Made by a program: the position numbers and the translations under genes
In this document: positions 27,060-34,871 of the stretch, piece by piece
Layout of the letters: every line of letters starts with the position of its first letter
Numbering within the stretch: the first letter of the stretch is position 1
NCBI GenBank assembly: GCA_002726335.1
Contig: PBSR01000214.1
Location: 1-64,000, forward strand
Source: Gemmatimonadaceae bacterium
GTDB lineage: Bacteria > Latescibacterota > UBA2968 > UBA8231
Reading direction: 5' to 3'
DNA: 64,000 bases
Notes under the pieces: model-generated
Database searches by the model: none
Told to the model about the DNA's origin: nothing
Seen by the model: the letters and a program-made list of their open reading frames with translations, nothing else

Positions 27060-28478
27060 TTATCCGGCGGCAGCCTCCGACTCCAGAATCGGCCGGCTAT
27101 TGGCTGGCTTGAAAGCGTCCATTTCACCGTATTCGTGCAGCTTGTTGCGCAGCGTGCGGGTGCTGATGTCGAGTTGCGCGGCCGCCTCGGTCCGATTGCC
27201 GTTGAAGGCCTCCAGCGTCTTCATGATGAGGCGCCGCTCCATCTCGTGCACCGTCAGCCCGACCTGCAGACCATCGTCACCGCCGGATGCCCCGGGCCCG
27301 TCGGCAATCTTGCGCGGGAAGTCAGCGACTGTGAGCAGGGGGCCGGAGGAAACGACGACGGCGCGTTCGATATAGTTCTCGAGTTCACGCACGTTGCCCG
27401 GCCAGTCGTAACGAGTCGCCAGCTCGAGGGCTCCATCGTCGATGCCCTCGATCTGCTTGCCGTTCTCCTCGTTGTAGCGCTCGATGAAGGAACGCACCAG
27501 GGCCGGCACATCCTCGACGCGGTCGCGCAGGGGCGGCATGTCGATCTCAATCACGTTCAGGCGATAGTACAGATCCTGACGGAAGTTGCCTTCTTCGACC
27601 TCCCTGGCCAGGTCGCGGTTCGTCGTGGCGACGATGCGCACGTTGATCTTGATCGTCTGCGTGCTGCCGACGCGTTCGAACTCGCGTTCCTGCAACACGC
27701 GCAGAAGCTTGGCCTGCAGCGCCGGGTCGATCTCGCTGATCTCGTCGAGGAGCAGCGTGCCGCCATCGGCCATTTCGAAGCGGCCGCGAGTCTGCTTGAT
27801 GGCGCCGGTAAAGGCACCCTTCTCGTGGCCTAAGAGCTCTGACTCCATCAGGTCCTTCGGCAGGGCGGCGCAGTTGAGGCGGATGAACGGACCGTTGCGC
27901 CGGGCACTGTTGTAGTGCAGCGACCGAGCGACCAGTTCCTTGCCCGTGCCGCTCTCGCCCGTGACGAGCACGGTGGCCGGGCTGTCGGCGACGGTCTCGA
28001 TGTAGCTGAAGACCTGCTCCATCGGCTTGGCTTTGCCGATCATGTTGCCGAAACCATAGCGGCTCTGCAGTTCCGAGCGCAGGCGACGGTTCTCGCGCTC
28101 CGTCTCCTGAAACTTCAGCGCCCGTTCGACGACGATCTCGGTCTCTTCCGTGGTCGACTCGGACCCCTTCTGGATGTAGTCGTAGGCACCGTCTTTCATG
28201 GCGCGCACAGCATCCTCCACCGAGCTGTATGCCGTCATCAGGATGACGGTCAGCTCCGGCCACTTCGTCTTGACCTTGCCGAGCAGCTCAAGACCGCTCA
28301 TGCCCGGCATCTTGATGTCGGACAGCATCAGGTCATACTCGGCCTCCTCCAGCTTCTGCAGGGCGCCGGAGGCAGCGGGGGCGGTGTCGACATCGTAGCC
28401 CCGGCGGATCAGGATTTCCTCCGTCGCGCCGCGAACGTACGAGTCGTCGTCTACTACCAGGATGCGTTTCGTTGCCAT
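27060..28478 (-). CDS. Sigma-54-dependent response regulator, NtrC family
   Basis: 472 residues from ATG 28478, preceded by AAGGAAGAG. Domains in order: receiver with phospho-acceptor D54 in [16 protein letters not shown]+ domain with Walker A GESGTGKE (about 174), the sigma-54-contacting GAFTGA (about 220) and Walker [12 protein letters not shown]; and a C-terminal Fis-type helix-turn-helix [20 protein letters not shown]. It activates sigma-54 promoters when phosphorylated, presumably by the kinase encoded just upstream (43-base gap). Family relatives include FlrC/FleR, AtoC and ZraR; the target is not shown by sequence. A sigma-54 promoter precedes its own operon at 30174, suggesting autoregulation. 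Confidence 0.95.
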   Translation of the reverse strand: MATKRILVVDDDSYVRGATEEILIRRGYDVDTAPAASGALQKLEEAEYDLMLSDIKMPGMSGLELLGKVKTKWPELTVILMTAYSSVEDAVRAMKDGAYDYIQKGSESTTEETEIVVERALKFQETERENRRLRSELQSRYGFGNMIGKAKPMEQVFSYIETVADSPATVLVTGESGTGKELVARSLHYNSARRNGPFIRLNCAALPKDLMESELLGHEKGAFTGAIKQTRGRFEMADGGTLLLDEISEIDPALQAKLLRVLQEREFERVGSTQTIKINVRIVATTNRDLAREVEEGNFRQDLYYRLNVIEIDMPPLRDRVEDVPALVRSFIERYNEENGKQIEGIDDGALELATRYDWPGNVRELENYIERAVVVSSGPLLTVADFPRKIADGPGASGGDDGLQVGLTVHEMERRLIMKTLEAFNGNRTEAAAQLDISTRTLRNKLHEYGEMDAFKPANSRPILESEAAAG

Positions 28479-28521
28479 GTCGATCTCTTCCTTGTGTTCG
28501 GTAAAGCCCGAGGGCTTTCGG

Positions 28522-29790
28522 TTACATGGGTAGAGCGATGGTGAAGCACGTACCCTGGTTTGGGACGCTGTCCACGGTGATGCGCCCACCGTGGGCTTCC
28601 ACGATCTTTCGTGACGTCACCAGGCCGAGGCCGGTACCGTCTTCCTTGGTGGTGAAGAAGGGGGTGAACAGTTTGTCGCGGACGTCGGCTTCGATGCCAA
28701 TGCCGCTGTCGCGAAGGTTGACGAGAGCCCAGTCGCCGTCCTCTGCACGCCGTGAGGTCAGCTCGACTTCGATCGCGCCGCCCTCGGGCATGGCCTGCTT
28801 GGCATTCAGCAGCAGATTCAGTACGACCTGATGAAACTGCTCGGTGTCGATCTGGCAGGTGCAGGGGTCCTGGGGGAAGCGTCGTTCGATGGTGACTTCC
28901 GGCGTCTTGCGGGCGGCATCGATCTCGAAGAAAGCAGCTGCTTCCTCGACGATCTGCGACAGGTCGACCGGGTGGGTGTTCAGGTTGAGCGGGCGGGTGT
29001 AGCTGAGCAGGCTGGAAACGATGCGATTCAGCCGGGCCACGCCTTCGGTGATCTTGCGGACCATCTTGCGGTTCGGGTCATCGGCTTCCAGGTCGCGCTC
29101 CAACAGGTTGGCGAAACTGGCGATGCCACCGAGGGGATTACGGATCTCGTGGGCGACGGTAGCGGCCATCTCACCCAGGGCAGCCAGCGTGTGCATGCGC
29201 TGCACCTGGTTTTCCAGGCGTTTCACCTCCGTCAGATCGTTGAAGGCCTCAATGGCGCCGAGGACATCATTGTTGCTGTCGCGTACCAGTGAGGTGCTGA
29301 AGCCGAGAGGGATGGAGCGTTCGTCGGCACGGCGCAGATTCTTTTCCTGATTCACCAGGCTGTCGCCCGATTCCAGGGTGTGCAATACGGACTTTTCGCG
29401 GCCGTCATCCACACCCATCACCTCTTCGTACGGCCGCCCCAGGACTTCCTCCTGGCTGCGCCCGGTAATCTCCTCTGCGGCCTGATTGAACAGGTTGATC
29501 CGGCCATCGAGGCCGACCACAAGGAGGCCATCCGTCATGCTTTCGAGGATGTTGTTCAGGTAGTTGGAGACCCGGTCCTTCTCCTCGAGACTGTCACGCA
29601 GATCACGGTTCGTCTCCTCGAGGCGAACGTTGAGGAACTCGAACTGTTCCTCCAACTGCTTGTAGGCCTCCATGTAGCGCCGGGTCGTCTCGTTGAACAG
29701 GGCGTACGAGTCGGCAAAGGCTTCCTCGAGGGGGACATCCGATGTCCCGCCGATCTGCAGCACGTGGTCGGCTGAGGTCTGGGTGGCCAT
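28522..29790 (-). CDS. PAS-domain sensor histidine kinase, NtrB/FlrB type
   Basis: 422 residues, no transmembrane segment, so a cytoplasmic sensor. A coiled coil (about residues 30-75, QLEEQFEFLNVRLEETNRDL) leads into a PAS domain (LNNILESMTDGLLVVGLDGRI to about 190). It is followed by the HisKA box VAHEIRNPLGGIASF (phospho-histidine about 215) and the HATPase domain with N box LLLNAKQAMPEG, G1 DSGIGIEA and G2 GTGLGLVTSRKIVEAHGG. The soluble, PAS-coiled-coil design resembles FlrB/FleS and AtoS-like kinases. Its ATG overlaps the stop of the small upstream gene (TAATG), showing translational coupling. Confidence 0.95.
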   Translation of the reverse strand: MATQTSADHVLQIGGTSDVPLEEAFADSYALFNETTRRYMEAYKQLEEQFEFLNVRLEETNRDLRDSLEEKDRVSNYLNNILESMTDGLLVVGLDGRINLFNQAAEEITGRSQEEVLGRPYEEVMGVDDGREKSVLHTLESGDSLVNQEKNLRRADERSIPLGFSTSLVRDSNNDVLGAIEAFNDLTEVKRLENQVQRMHTLAALGEMAATVAHEIRNPLGGIASFANLLERDLEADDPNRKMVRKITEGVARLNRIVSSLLSYTRPLNLNTHPVDLSQIVEEAAAFFEIDAARKTPEVTIERRFPQDPCTCQIDTEQFHQVVLNLLLNAKQAMPEGGAIEVELTSRRAEDGDWALVNLRDSGIGIEADVRDKLFTPFFTTKEDGTGLGLVTSRKIVEAHGGRITVDSVPNQGTCFTIALPM

Positions 29791-30119
29791 TAGGCTCTCG
29801 TCCGCAGTCGCACGCCGCGGCGTGACATCAGGTCGCGGCTGATCTCGTCAAGCCGCATCAGTTCCGCGAGGTGTCCTGCCACTTCATCTCGTCTCTCGGC
29901 GCTGTTGGCTGGCAAGCGACCGCCAAACCGGGCGATCTGTTCCCGAACACCTGCCACCGCCTCGTATTCCCGCTGCAGCAGGGGGACGATATCGTCGGCT
30001 GCAGCACCCGCCTCGAGTCGGGTCAGCAAGTCCCTTGACGTCGACAGGGCCGTGGCGCAGTGATCCTCGAGGACCGACCAGGAATCGGTCAATGGCGCTG
30101 GAAGAGGTGTCTGGGTCAT
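29790..30119 (-). CDS. Small helical protein coupled to the histidine kinase
   Basis: 109 residues, wholly alpha-helical by eye (LEDHCATALSTSRDLLTRLEAG, IVPLLQREYEAVAGVREQIARF, VAGHLAELMRLDEISRDLMSRR), no membrane segment. Size, helical pattern and place before an FlrB/FlrC-like pair are reminiscent of FliT/FlgN-type flagellar export chaperones, but there is no diagnostic motif and no flagellar gene in the window, so this is only a suggestion. The stop overlaps the kinase start by one base, and the sigma-54 promoter at 30174-30189 lies about 55 bases upstream. Confidence 0.6.
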   Translation of the reverse strand: MTQTPLPAPLTDSWSVLEDHCATALSTSRDLLTRLEAGAAADDIVPLLQREYEAVAGVREQIARFGGRLPANSAERRDEVAGHLAELMRLDEISRDLMSRRGVRLRTRA

Positions 30120-30173
30120 CTGAATCTGTCAGGGCTCCGAGAAGAGTAGGTCCGCCTGCACGATGGCCCCATT

Positions 30174-30189
30174 TGCAAATGTGGTACCA
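30174..30189 (-). promoter_or_regulatory. Sigma-54 (-24/-12) promoter
   Basis: Minus-strand TGGTACCACATTTGCA against the consensus TGGCAC-N5-TTGCW: one mismatch (T for C) and the exact ten-base spacing between GG and GC. Transcription would start near 30162, giving a leader of about 43 bases to the start at 30119. It fits control of the small protein-kinase-regulator operon by RpoN and an NtrC-type activator. Confidence 0.7.
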
Positions 30190-30218
30190 ATGTGCCTAGA
30201 GGGCGGCAGAAAGTGCCA

Positions 30219-30240
30219 TTCCTCAGAGAGAAATGAGGAA
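30219..30240. repeat. Inverted repeat upstream of the sigma-54 promoter
   Basis: Arms TTCCTCA (30219-30225) and TGAGGAA (30234-30240) with an eight-base spacer, 30 bases upstream of the -24 element. The spacing and symmetry suit an upstream activator site for a dimeric NtrC-type protein, though such sites often lie further away. The surrounding 30120-30399 stretch holds no gene that I can support. Confidence 0.35.
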
Positions 30241-30399
30241 ATCCGGGAGGAATCCATAGCTCTCGACGGATCCGACACGGCGCAGAACCGGCAAGGTTTT
30301 CCCTGGCAGATGGGAAATTCCTGCCGACTTAGGCCAATATAGAAAGGAACGCGAAGAAGTGGAACTAGAAAGAGCGGTGAACCAGCAAACCGGCGGTGG

Positions 30400-31083
30400 T
30401 CAGCCTGTGGACTCGAGAGCCCGGCGAGGAGGGTTCGGTCCAGCCTTACGGTCGAGACCCCGGCGGCGGTCCGTGGTTCCCTGACGGGGGAACAGGGCAA
30501 CGCGGGGTGTGCGACGTTTTCGGGGCCGATGTACTTCCACCGGCCGACGTTCCGGCAGGCGAGACAGGTGCCTGGCCGAGGCGTCAACGTCCACGTGGAC
30601 TGACCGAACGTGTCGCAGGCCCTTCGCCGATAGTGTGGCCGACAGGATGAAAAGCACGGTGATCCCCGCACCGACGCCAACGGTGAACAGAGAGGGTGAG
30701 GTGCGCGCCAGGGCGGCGGTCAGACCGAGCAGGCCGGTCATAAATACACCAAGCCCAATCCCAGCACGGCCATATCCCCGCCAGAACTGCTGATCAATCT
30801 GGGCGAGTCCGCTGTGATCGCTGACGACGATGCCGTCGGCAGCCCTCGAGACTTCCTTCTGACCGAGCAGTTCACCAACTCGTCCGGTGAGTTTCTCAAA
30901 GCCGTCGGCAAGTCCGAGCATCCCGGTGGCAAACAGCGCTGAGCCCACCACGAGGGCAGCACAGCCCTGCAGCAGAACGACGGCGGGAGCAAGGCGTTCA
31001 GGGTGCAATCCGAGACTGATCACGGCGTGGCCGGCGAGGGCGGCGAGGCCCCCGAACAGGGTCAGAGCGATGAAACGCCTCAT
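30400..31083 (-). CDS. Small integral membrane protein of unknown function
   Basis: 227 residues with four hydrophobic segments in the first about 155 (FIALTLFGGLAALAGHAV, AVVLLQGCAALVVGSALF, GRAGIGLGVFMTGLLGL, VGVGAGITVLFILSATL), so an inner-membrane protein. The remaining tail is Arg- and Pro-rich and unlike the rest. In the stretch 30400-30620 a different minus-strand frame has a more GC-rich third position, so the true C-terminus may be shifted. It starts 13 bases after the omega-like gene and is probably co-transcribed. I do not recognise the family. Confidence 0.55.
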   Translation of the reverse strand: MRRFIALTLFGGLAALAGHAVISLGLHPERLAPAVVLLQGCAALVVGSALFATGMLGLADGFEKLTGRVGELLGQKEVSRAADGIVVSDHSGLAQIDQQFWRGYGRAGIGLGVFMTGLLGLTAALARTSPSLFTVGVGAGITVLFILSATLSAKGLRHVRSVHVDVDASARHLSRLPERRPVEVHRPRKRRTPRVALFPRQGTTDRRRGLDRKAGPNPPRRALESTG

Positions 31084-31096
31084 GGAATCACGGTAC

Positions 31097-31348
31097 CTAC
31101 TTGTCTTTGGTGTCGTCCACAGGCTGCCCGTCCTTCTTCAGAACGATGCGGCCGACGGCGTAATCGCTGAACGCTCCCACGGTTGGGTTGAGCGCCTTGG
31201 TCTCGGATTCTTCCGGGACGTTACGGAAGCGTCCGTTGATATCGCGAGCCCGCTGCGACAGGGCTCGACAGGCCTCGTAGGAGTTGATCGTCTCCTCGAG
31301 ACTGAAGTCGATCTCGCGATTGAACATGGACCGCTGGATTTCGGACAT
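31097..31348 (-). CDS. rpoZ: RNA polymerase omega subunit (RpoZ-like)
   Basis: 83 residues. The core INSYEACRALSQRARDIN corresponds to the omega hallmark in which N-x-Y-E and an R-A-R/Q-x-I/L-N helix contact the beta-prime C-terminus. Omega helps to assemble and stabilise RNA polymerase. The N-terminal extension MSEIQRSMFNREIDFSLEE resembles the divergent omega proteins of FCB bacteria. GGAGG precedes the start. It lies between a DUF1684 gene and a small membrane protein rather than next to gmk/spoT as in proteobacteria. Assignment rests on one short motif. Confidence 0.6.
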   Translation of the reverse strand: MSEIQRSMFNREIDFSLEETINSYEACRALSQRARDINGRFRNVPEESETKALNPTVGAFSDYAVGRIVLKKDGQPVDDTKDK

Positions 31349-31402
31349 GCTGGACCTCCATTCACGTAGGCTGTGACCAGCACGAAACTACGAGCGGCAC
31401 CC

Positions 31403-32140
31403 TCAGTGAGCAACATCCGGACCAGTGTGCAACTCACCTGCACTCACTTTGAACGGCAGGTGATTGTGGGTCGGTGGGAGAGGGCATACGTAGTCCTCGT
31501 TGTAGGCACAGTATGGGCTGTAAGCTCCATTAAAATCAAGTACATACGAACTGTTTCCCAAATCGGATACCACGGCGTATCGACCGGCGCCGTAGGTCGT
31601 TTCTCCATTCGTCTCGTCGGTGAAGTACACTGTGAGACTGCCCCCCTGAAGGCTCCGATAGACCTCCAGCCAGAAGGGTTTTCCATCGAACTGGAAGACA
31701 AATCGACCGAAGCGCTCCACCGCAATCGTGCTGCCACCGGTGTCGGGCAACGGGATCCGCAGCGTTCGTCCGTATCTGTGCAACTCGCCGGCGACGCGCC
31801 ACTGCAGATCAGCCGGATAGTAGTGCAGACCGGCAAAGGTCGGAATGTCACCCGGACGCAGCGGCGAGTCTTCCCCGTGGCGGAACAGACTGTCCTTCAA
31901 CGAACGTGTGGCCGCAATGTGGGTCAGAAGGTTGCCACCTGCCACTGAGCTGGAGTCAGCAGTCGCCGCTGCCACCGAGGCGACCCGCGTGGCGCAGATG
32001 AGCAGTATCGCCAGCAGCTCACAGGAGAGGATGGATTGACGCCTGTGGGTGGTCCCCGTTGATTGCCAGCCGCGGCGGCGCCGCAACTGGCAGCCGCTGA
32101 GAAGGGTCCACCGGATGAGTTGGAAGGATCGTGTTGCCAT
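31403..32140 (-). CDS. DUF1684 family exported protein
   Basis: 245 residues from ATG 32140. A basic stretch and hydrophobic segment (SCELLAILLICATRVASVAA) act as a signal or anchor about 35 residues in. The DUF1684 signature is clear: IPTFAGLHYYPADLQWRV, then FVFQFDGKPFWLEVY, TDETNGETTYGAGRYAVV and YVLDFNGAYSPYCAYNEDYVCPLPP, including the two cysteines and the NxxYxPYCAY motif. The biochemical role of this family is not established. The N-terminal extension before the hydrophobic segment is long, so the real start may be later, at a codon not seen. It diverges from the beta-helix gene with 102 bases between starts. Confidence 0.88.
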   Translation of the reverse strand: MATRSFQLIRWTLLSGCQLRRRRGWQSTGTTHRRQSILSCELLAILLICATRVASVAAATADSSSVAGGNLLTHIAATRSLKDSLFRHGEDSPLRPGDIPTFAGLHYYPADLQWRVAGELHRYGRTLRIPLPDTGGSTIAVERFGRFVFQFDGKPFWLEVYRSLQGGSLTVYFTDETNGETTYGAGRYAVVSDLGNSSYVLDFNGAYSPYCAYNEDYVCPLPPTHNHLPFKVSAGELHTGPDVAH

Positions 32141-32242
32141 GGTCACGGGCGTCAAAGAGGAAAATCGCAAAGATCGGCCCTCAGGTGGGCCTCGTCCAGC
32201 CTGTCGAAGGCTGGTATCCGGCACGCATCTGAGAACGCAAAC

Positions 32243-33499
32243 ATGAGTGTCACAACGGAGTTGACGGCCGCCCAGGCGGCCACAGCGAAACAGATCCAGC
32301 AGGCCCTGGACGAGACCGCCGCGACGGGCGGAGGCAGAGTCGTCCTGCCGCCAATGGATGTCACCCTCGATCGGGGTCTGTCCCTGTCCAGCGGCATCGA
32401 GCTGGTGGGGCAGGGTGCCGAAACGGTGCTGCGCAAAGGTCCCGGGCGAATCTACTCGCTGGCGGGATACCATAACTATGGTATGTGCGACGTGCCGCTG
32501 GCGTCGGTGGCCGGGCTCGAACCAGGCATGACCGTGTCCGTGCATGACAACAATGGACGCGGTTTCTCTGAAACCTTCGCCACCATCACCTGGGTGGAAG
32601 AGGGTTGGGTGGGCCTCGACCACGGCATCGAAACCGACTACCGGGCGGATGACGATCCGTGCCTCACGACGGCGTACCCACTGGTCTTCGCCCACGATGT
32701 CAAGGACATCGCCGTGCGCGATCTGACCCTGGTGGGCAACAGCGCCGACAACGAGGAGGCCATGGGTGCCTGCCGCGGAGCCGCCCTCTATTTCTACAGG
32801 AGTGCCGGTATCGAGGTGTCCGGCGTCCGGGAGCGCGACTATGACGGCGAAGGGCTCGGCTTTCAGATCTGCCGGGATGTCGTCATTCGAGACAGCACCT
32901 TCAGCGACAATACGGGCAACGGCCTGCATCCTGGGGCTGGCAGCACGAACGTGCTGTTCGACGATTGCGACAGCCATGGCAACGGCAACTGCGGCTTTTT
33001 TTTCTGTGTGCGGGCCAATCACATCACGGTGAAGGGCAGCCGCTTCACCGGCAACGGGACCGGCATGTCCATCGGTACCCGTGACTGCCACAACCTGATC
33101 GAGGATTGCACTCTCGAGGCAAACGCCGGCGCCGGAATCCTGGCCCGGCCCTCTCCCCGCCCGGTGGAAGTGCACTCGTGTCATGTGCGGCGGTGCACGA
33201 TCGCCGGCAACGCCGGGACGCGGGGGCAAGGTCAGGTGGAGGTGGTGACAGAGGCCCACGATCTGATCTTTACCGACAACACGGTCAGCGGCGCGCCTGG
33301 TGCCGGAGCCGACAAGCCGGGGTTTCACATCGAGCCGACGGCGGCAGCGATCTACCTGCAGGGCAATCAGGTGCGGGGTTGCTCTCAGGAGACGGACGCC
33401 GAGCCGAGGAGCCTGGCGCCGACGCAGCCGTCCATCGAGTGCGGGTATAACAGCGGCCCCGAGAGGATCTACCGGCATCTCCCCATACAGAGGCAGTAA
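32243..33499 (+). CDS. Right-handed parallel beta-helix protein
   Basis: 418 residues from ATG 32243. After an N-terminal pectate-lyase-like entry (IQQALDETAATGGGRVVLPP, GIELVGQGAETVLRKG) come regular turns of about 22-25 residues rich in N, G and V/I: VKDIAVRDLTLVGNSADN, CRDVVIRDSTFSDNTGNG, STNVLFDDCDSHGNGNCG, ANHITVKGSRFTGNGTG, CHNLIEDCTLEANAGAG. Such folds occur in carbohydrate lyases, epimerases and adhesins. No signal peptide is visible from this start, which suggests a cytoplasmic location unless an upstream start is used. The substrate is unknown; nearby sugar genes make carbohydrate work plausible. Confidence 0.8.
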   Translation: MSVTTELTAAQAATAKQIQQALDETAATGGGRVVLPPMDVTLDRGLSLSSGIELVGQGAETVLRKGPGRIYSLAGYHNYGMCDVPLASVAGLEPGMTVSVHDNNGRGFSETFATITWVEEGWVGLDHGIETDYRADDDPCLTTAYPLVFAHDVKDIAVRDLTLVGNSADNEEAMGACRGAALYFYRSAGIEVSGVRERDYDGEGLGFQICRDVVIRDSTFSDNTGNGLHPGAGSTNVLFDDCDSHGNGNCGFFFCVRANHITVKGSRFTGNGTGMSIGTRDCHNLIEDCTLEANAGAGILARPSPRPVEVHSCHVRRCTIAGNAGTRGQGQVEVVTEAHDLIFTDNTVSGAPGAGADKPGFHIEPTAAAIYLQGNQVRGCSQETDAEPRSLAPTQPSIECGYNSGPERIYRHLPIQRQ

Positions 33500-33514
33500 C
33501 GCAGGGGCAGCGGT

Positions 33515-34702
33515 TCAATGGTGGAACAGGCGGACCCCCGTCAATGCCATGGTCATGCCGTATTCATCTGCCGCTGCGATGACATCGGAGTCTTTCTTCG
33601 ATCCCCCCGGCTGCACGACGAAGGATACGCCCGAGCGACTGGCGCGGTCGATGCTGTCGCGGAAGGGGAACAGGGCGTCGGAGGCGATGGTGACGCCCTG
33701 CATGCCATCGAGCCACTCCCGCCGGGCCTCGGCGCTGAGCCGCTCCGGCACTCGCCGGAAGGAGCCGTGCCAGTCGGCTTCCTCGGCGCTCGTCAACTCG
33801 TCTTCAAAGAACAGGTCGATGGCGTTGTCGCGGTCAACCCGCTTTATGCCCCTGGCGAATTCCAGTGCCCGCGTTGCCGGGTGCTGCCGCAGGTACCAGC
33901 GGTCGGCCTTGCCACACGCCAGGCGCACACAATGGATGCGCGACTGCTGCCCGGCCCCGGCGCCGACGACCTGCCCATCCCACACGGCGACGACGGAATT
34001 CGACTGGGTATACTTCACGGCGATCGTGGCGACCAGCAGATCACGCCGTGCCGCCTCGGTCAGGTCCTGATTCTTCGTCACGACGTTGCTCAGGTATTCA
34101 TCGCCGGGTATGAAGCTGTTGCGCGGCTGCTCGAGGGTCAGGCCGAACAGTCGACGGGATTCCAACTCGTCCGGTTCGTAGGATGGGTCGATCTGCAGGA
34201 CCTTGTAGTCGCCGCCCTTCTTCTTGGACAGCATTTCGACCGTCCCTGCGGCAAAGCCGGGAGCGATGATCCCGTCCGACGCCTCGACGCGGATCAGATC
34301 GGCCGTGGCCTGGTCCAGCGGTTCACTCAGGGCGATCCAGTCGCCGAAGGACGCGAGTCGATCGGCGCCGCGTGCCCGGGCATAGGCACAGGCAAGGGGA
34401 CTGAGCTCAGCGTCCGGTTTGATGAACAGAGCCTGCCGCAGGTCGGCCGAAAGGGGCACGCCGACGGCGGCACCGGCAGGGCTGACGTGCTTGAAGGACG
34501 CCGCGGCCGGCAGGCCCGTAGACGCCCTCAGTTCGCGTACCAGCTGCCAGGAGTTGAGGGCGTCCAGCAGGTTGATGTAGCTGGGCGAGTTGTGCAGAGC
34601 CTGCAACGGCAGGTCACCGCCGTGACGGAAGCAACGGGCTCCCGTCTGGTGAGGATTGCACCCGTAGCGCATGCTCAGTTCGGCAGTCAAGGACCGGTCC
34701 AT
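33515..34702 (-). CDS. purH: Stand-alone AICAR transformylase (PurH C-terminal domain)
   Basis: 395 residues from ATG 34702. It transfers a formyl group from 10-formyl-THF to AICAR in purine synthesis. The start MRYGCNPHQ matches the beginning of the transformylase half of bifunctional PurH. The catalytic Lys-His pair is in AASFKHVSPAGAAVG, and YTQSNSVVAVWDGQVVGAGAGQQSRIHC is the family signature. The N-terminal IMP cyclohydrolase domain (about 200 residues, beginning with an ALISVSDK-like strand) is absent, so cyclisation must be encoded elsewhere. It diverges from dapA. Confidence 0.9.
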   Translation of the reverse strand: MDRSLTAELSMRYGCNPHQTGARCFRHGGDLPLQALHNSPSYINLLDALNSWQLVRELRASTGLPAAASFKHVSPAGAAVGVPLSADLRQALFIKPDAELSPLACAYARARGADRLASFGDWIALSEPLDQATADLIRVEASDGIIAPGFAAGTVEMLSKKKGGDYKVLQIDPSYEPDELESRRLFGLTLEQPRNSFIPGDEYLSNVVTKNQDLTEAARRDLLVATIAVKYTQSNSVVAVWDGQVVGAGAGQQSRIHCVRLACGKADRWYLRQHPATRALEFARGIKRVDRDNAIDLFFEDELTSAEEADWHGSFRRVPERLSAEARREWLDGMQGVTIASDALFPFRDSIDRASRSGVSFVVQPGGSKKDSDVIAAADEYGMTMALTGVRLFHH

Positions 34703-34762
34703 ATCGTTGTAAGTGTGTGCGCCCCGACGGGTTACCCGATCAGACAACGTCGTGACGTCCGG

Positions 34763-34791
34763 TTGACACTGTGAGGACGGGCATTCATACT
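34763..34791 (+). promoter_or_regulatory. Sigma-70-type promoter for dapA-dapB
   Basis: TTGACA (34763-34768), a 17-base spacer and CATACT (34786-34791), four of six consensus bases. It lies about 80 bases upstream of the dapA start in the purH/dapA divergent region. Confidence 0.5.
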
Positions 34792-34871
34792 TGCCGCCAC
34801 AGTGTGACGTACTCGCTACACTCGCAACAAACCCCCATTGCCGCAAGGCACCACCCGGCAGGTCATCGGTG

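Noticed and set aside
30205..30222. Second sigma-54 promoter at TGGCACTTTCTGCC on the minus strand
   Set aside because: The GG to GC spacing is eight bases rather than ten, so it does not fit the -24/-12 rule; the site at 30174-30189 does.
31403..33478. 691-residue open frame on the minus strand
   Set aside because: Only the first-described 245-residue part (31403-32140) has the DUF1684 pattern; the rest is antisense to the beta-helix gene.
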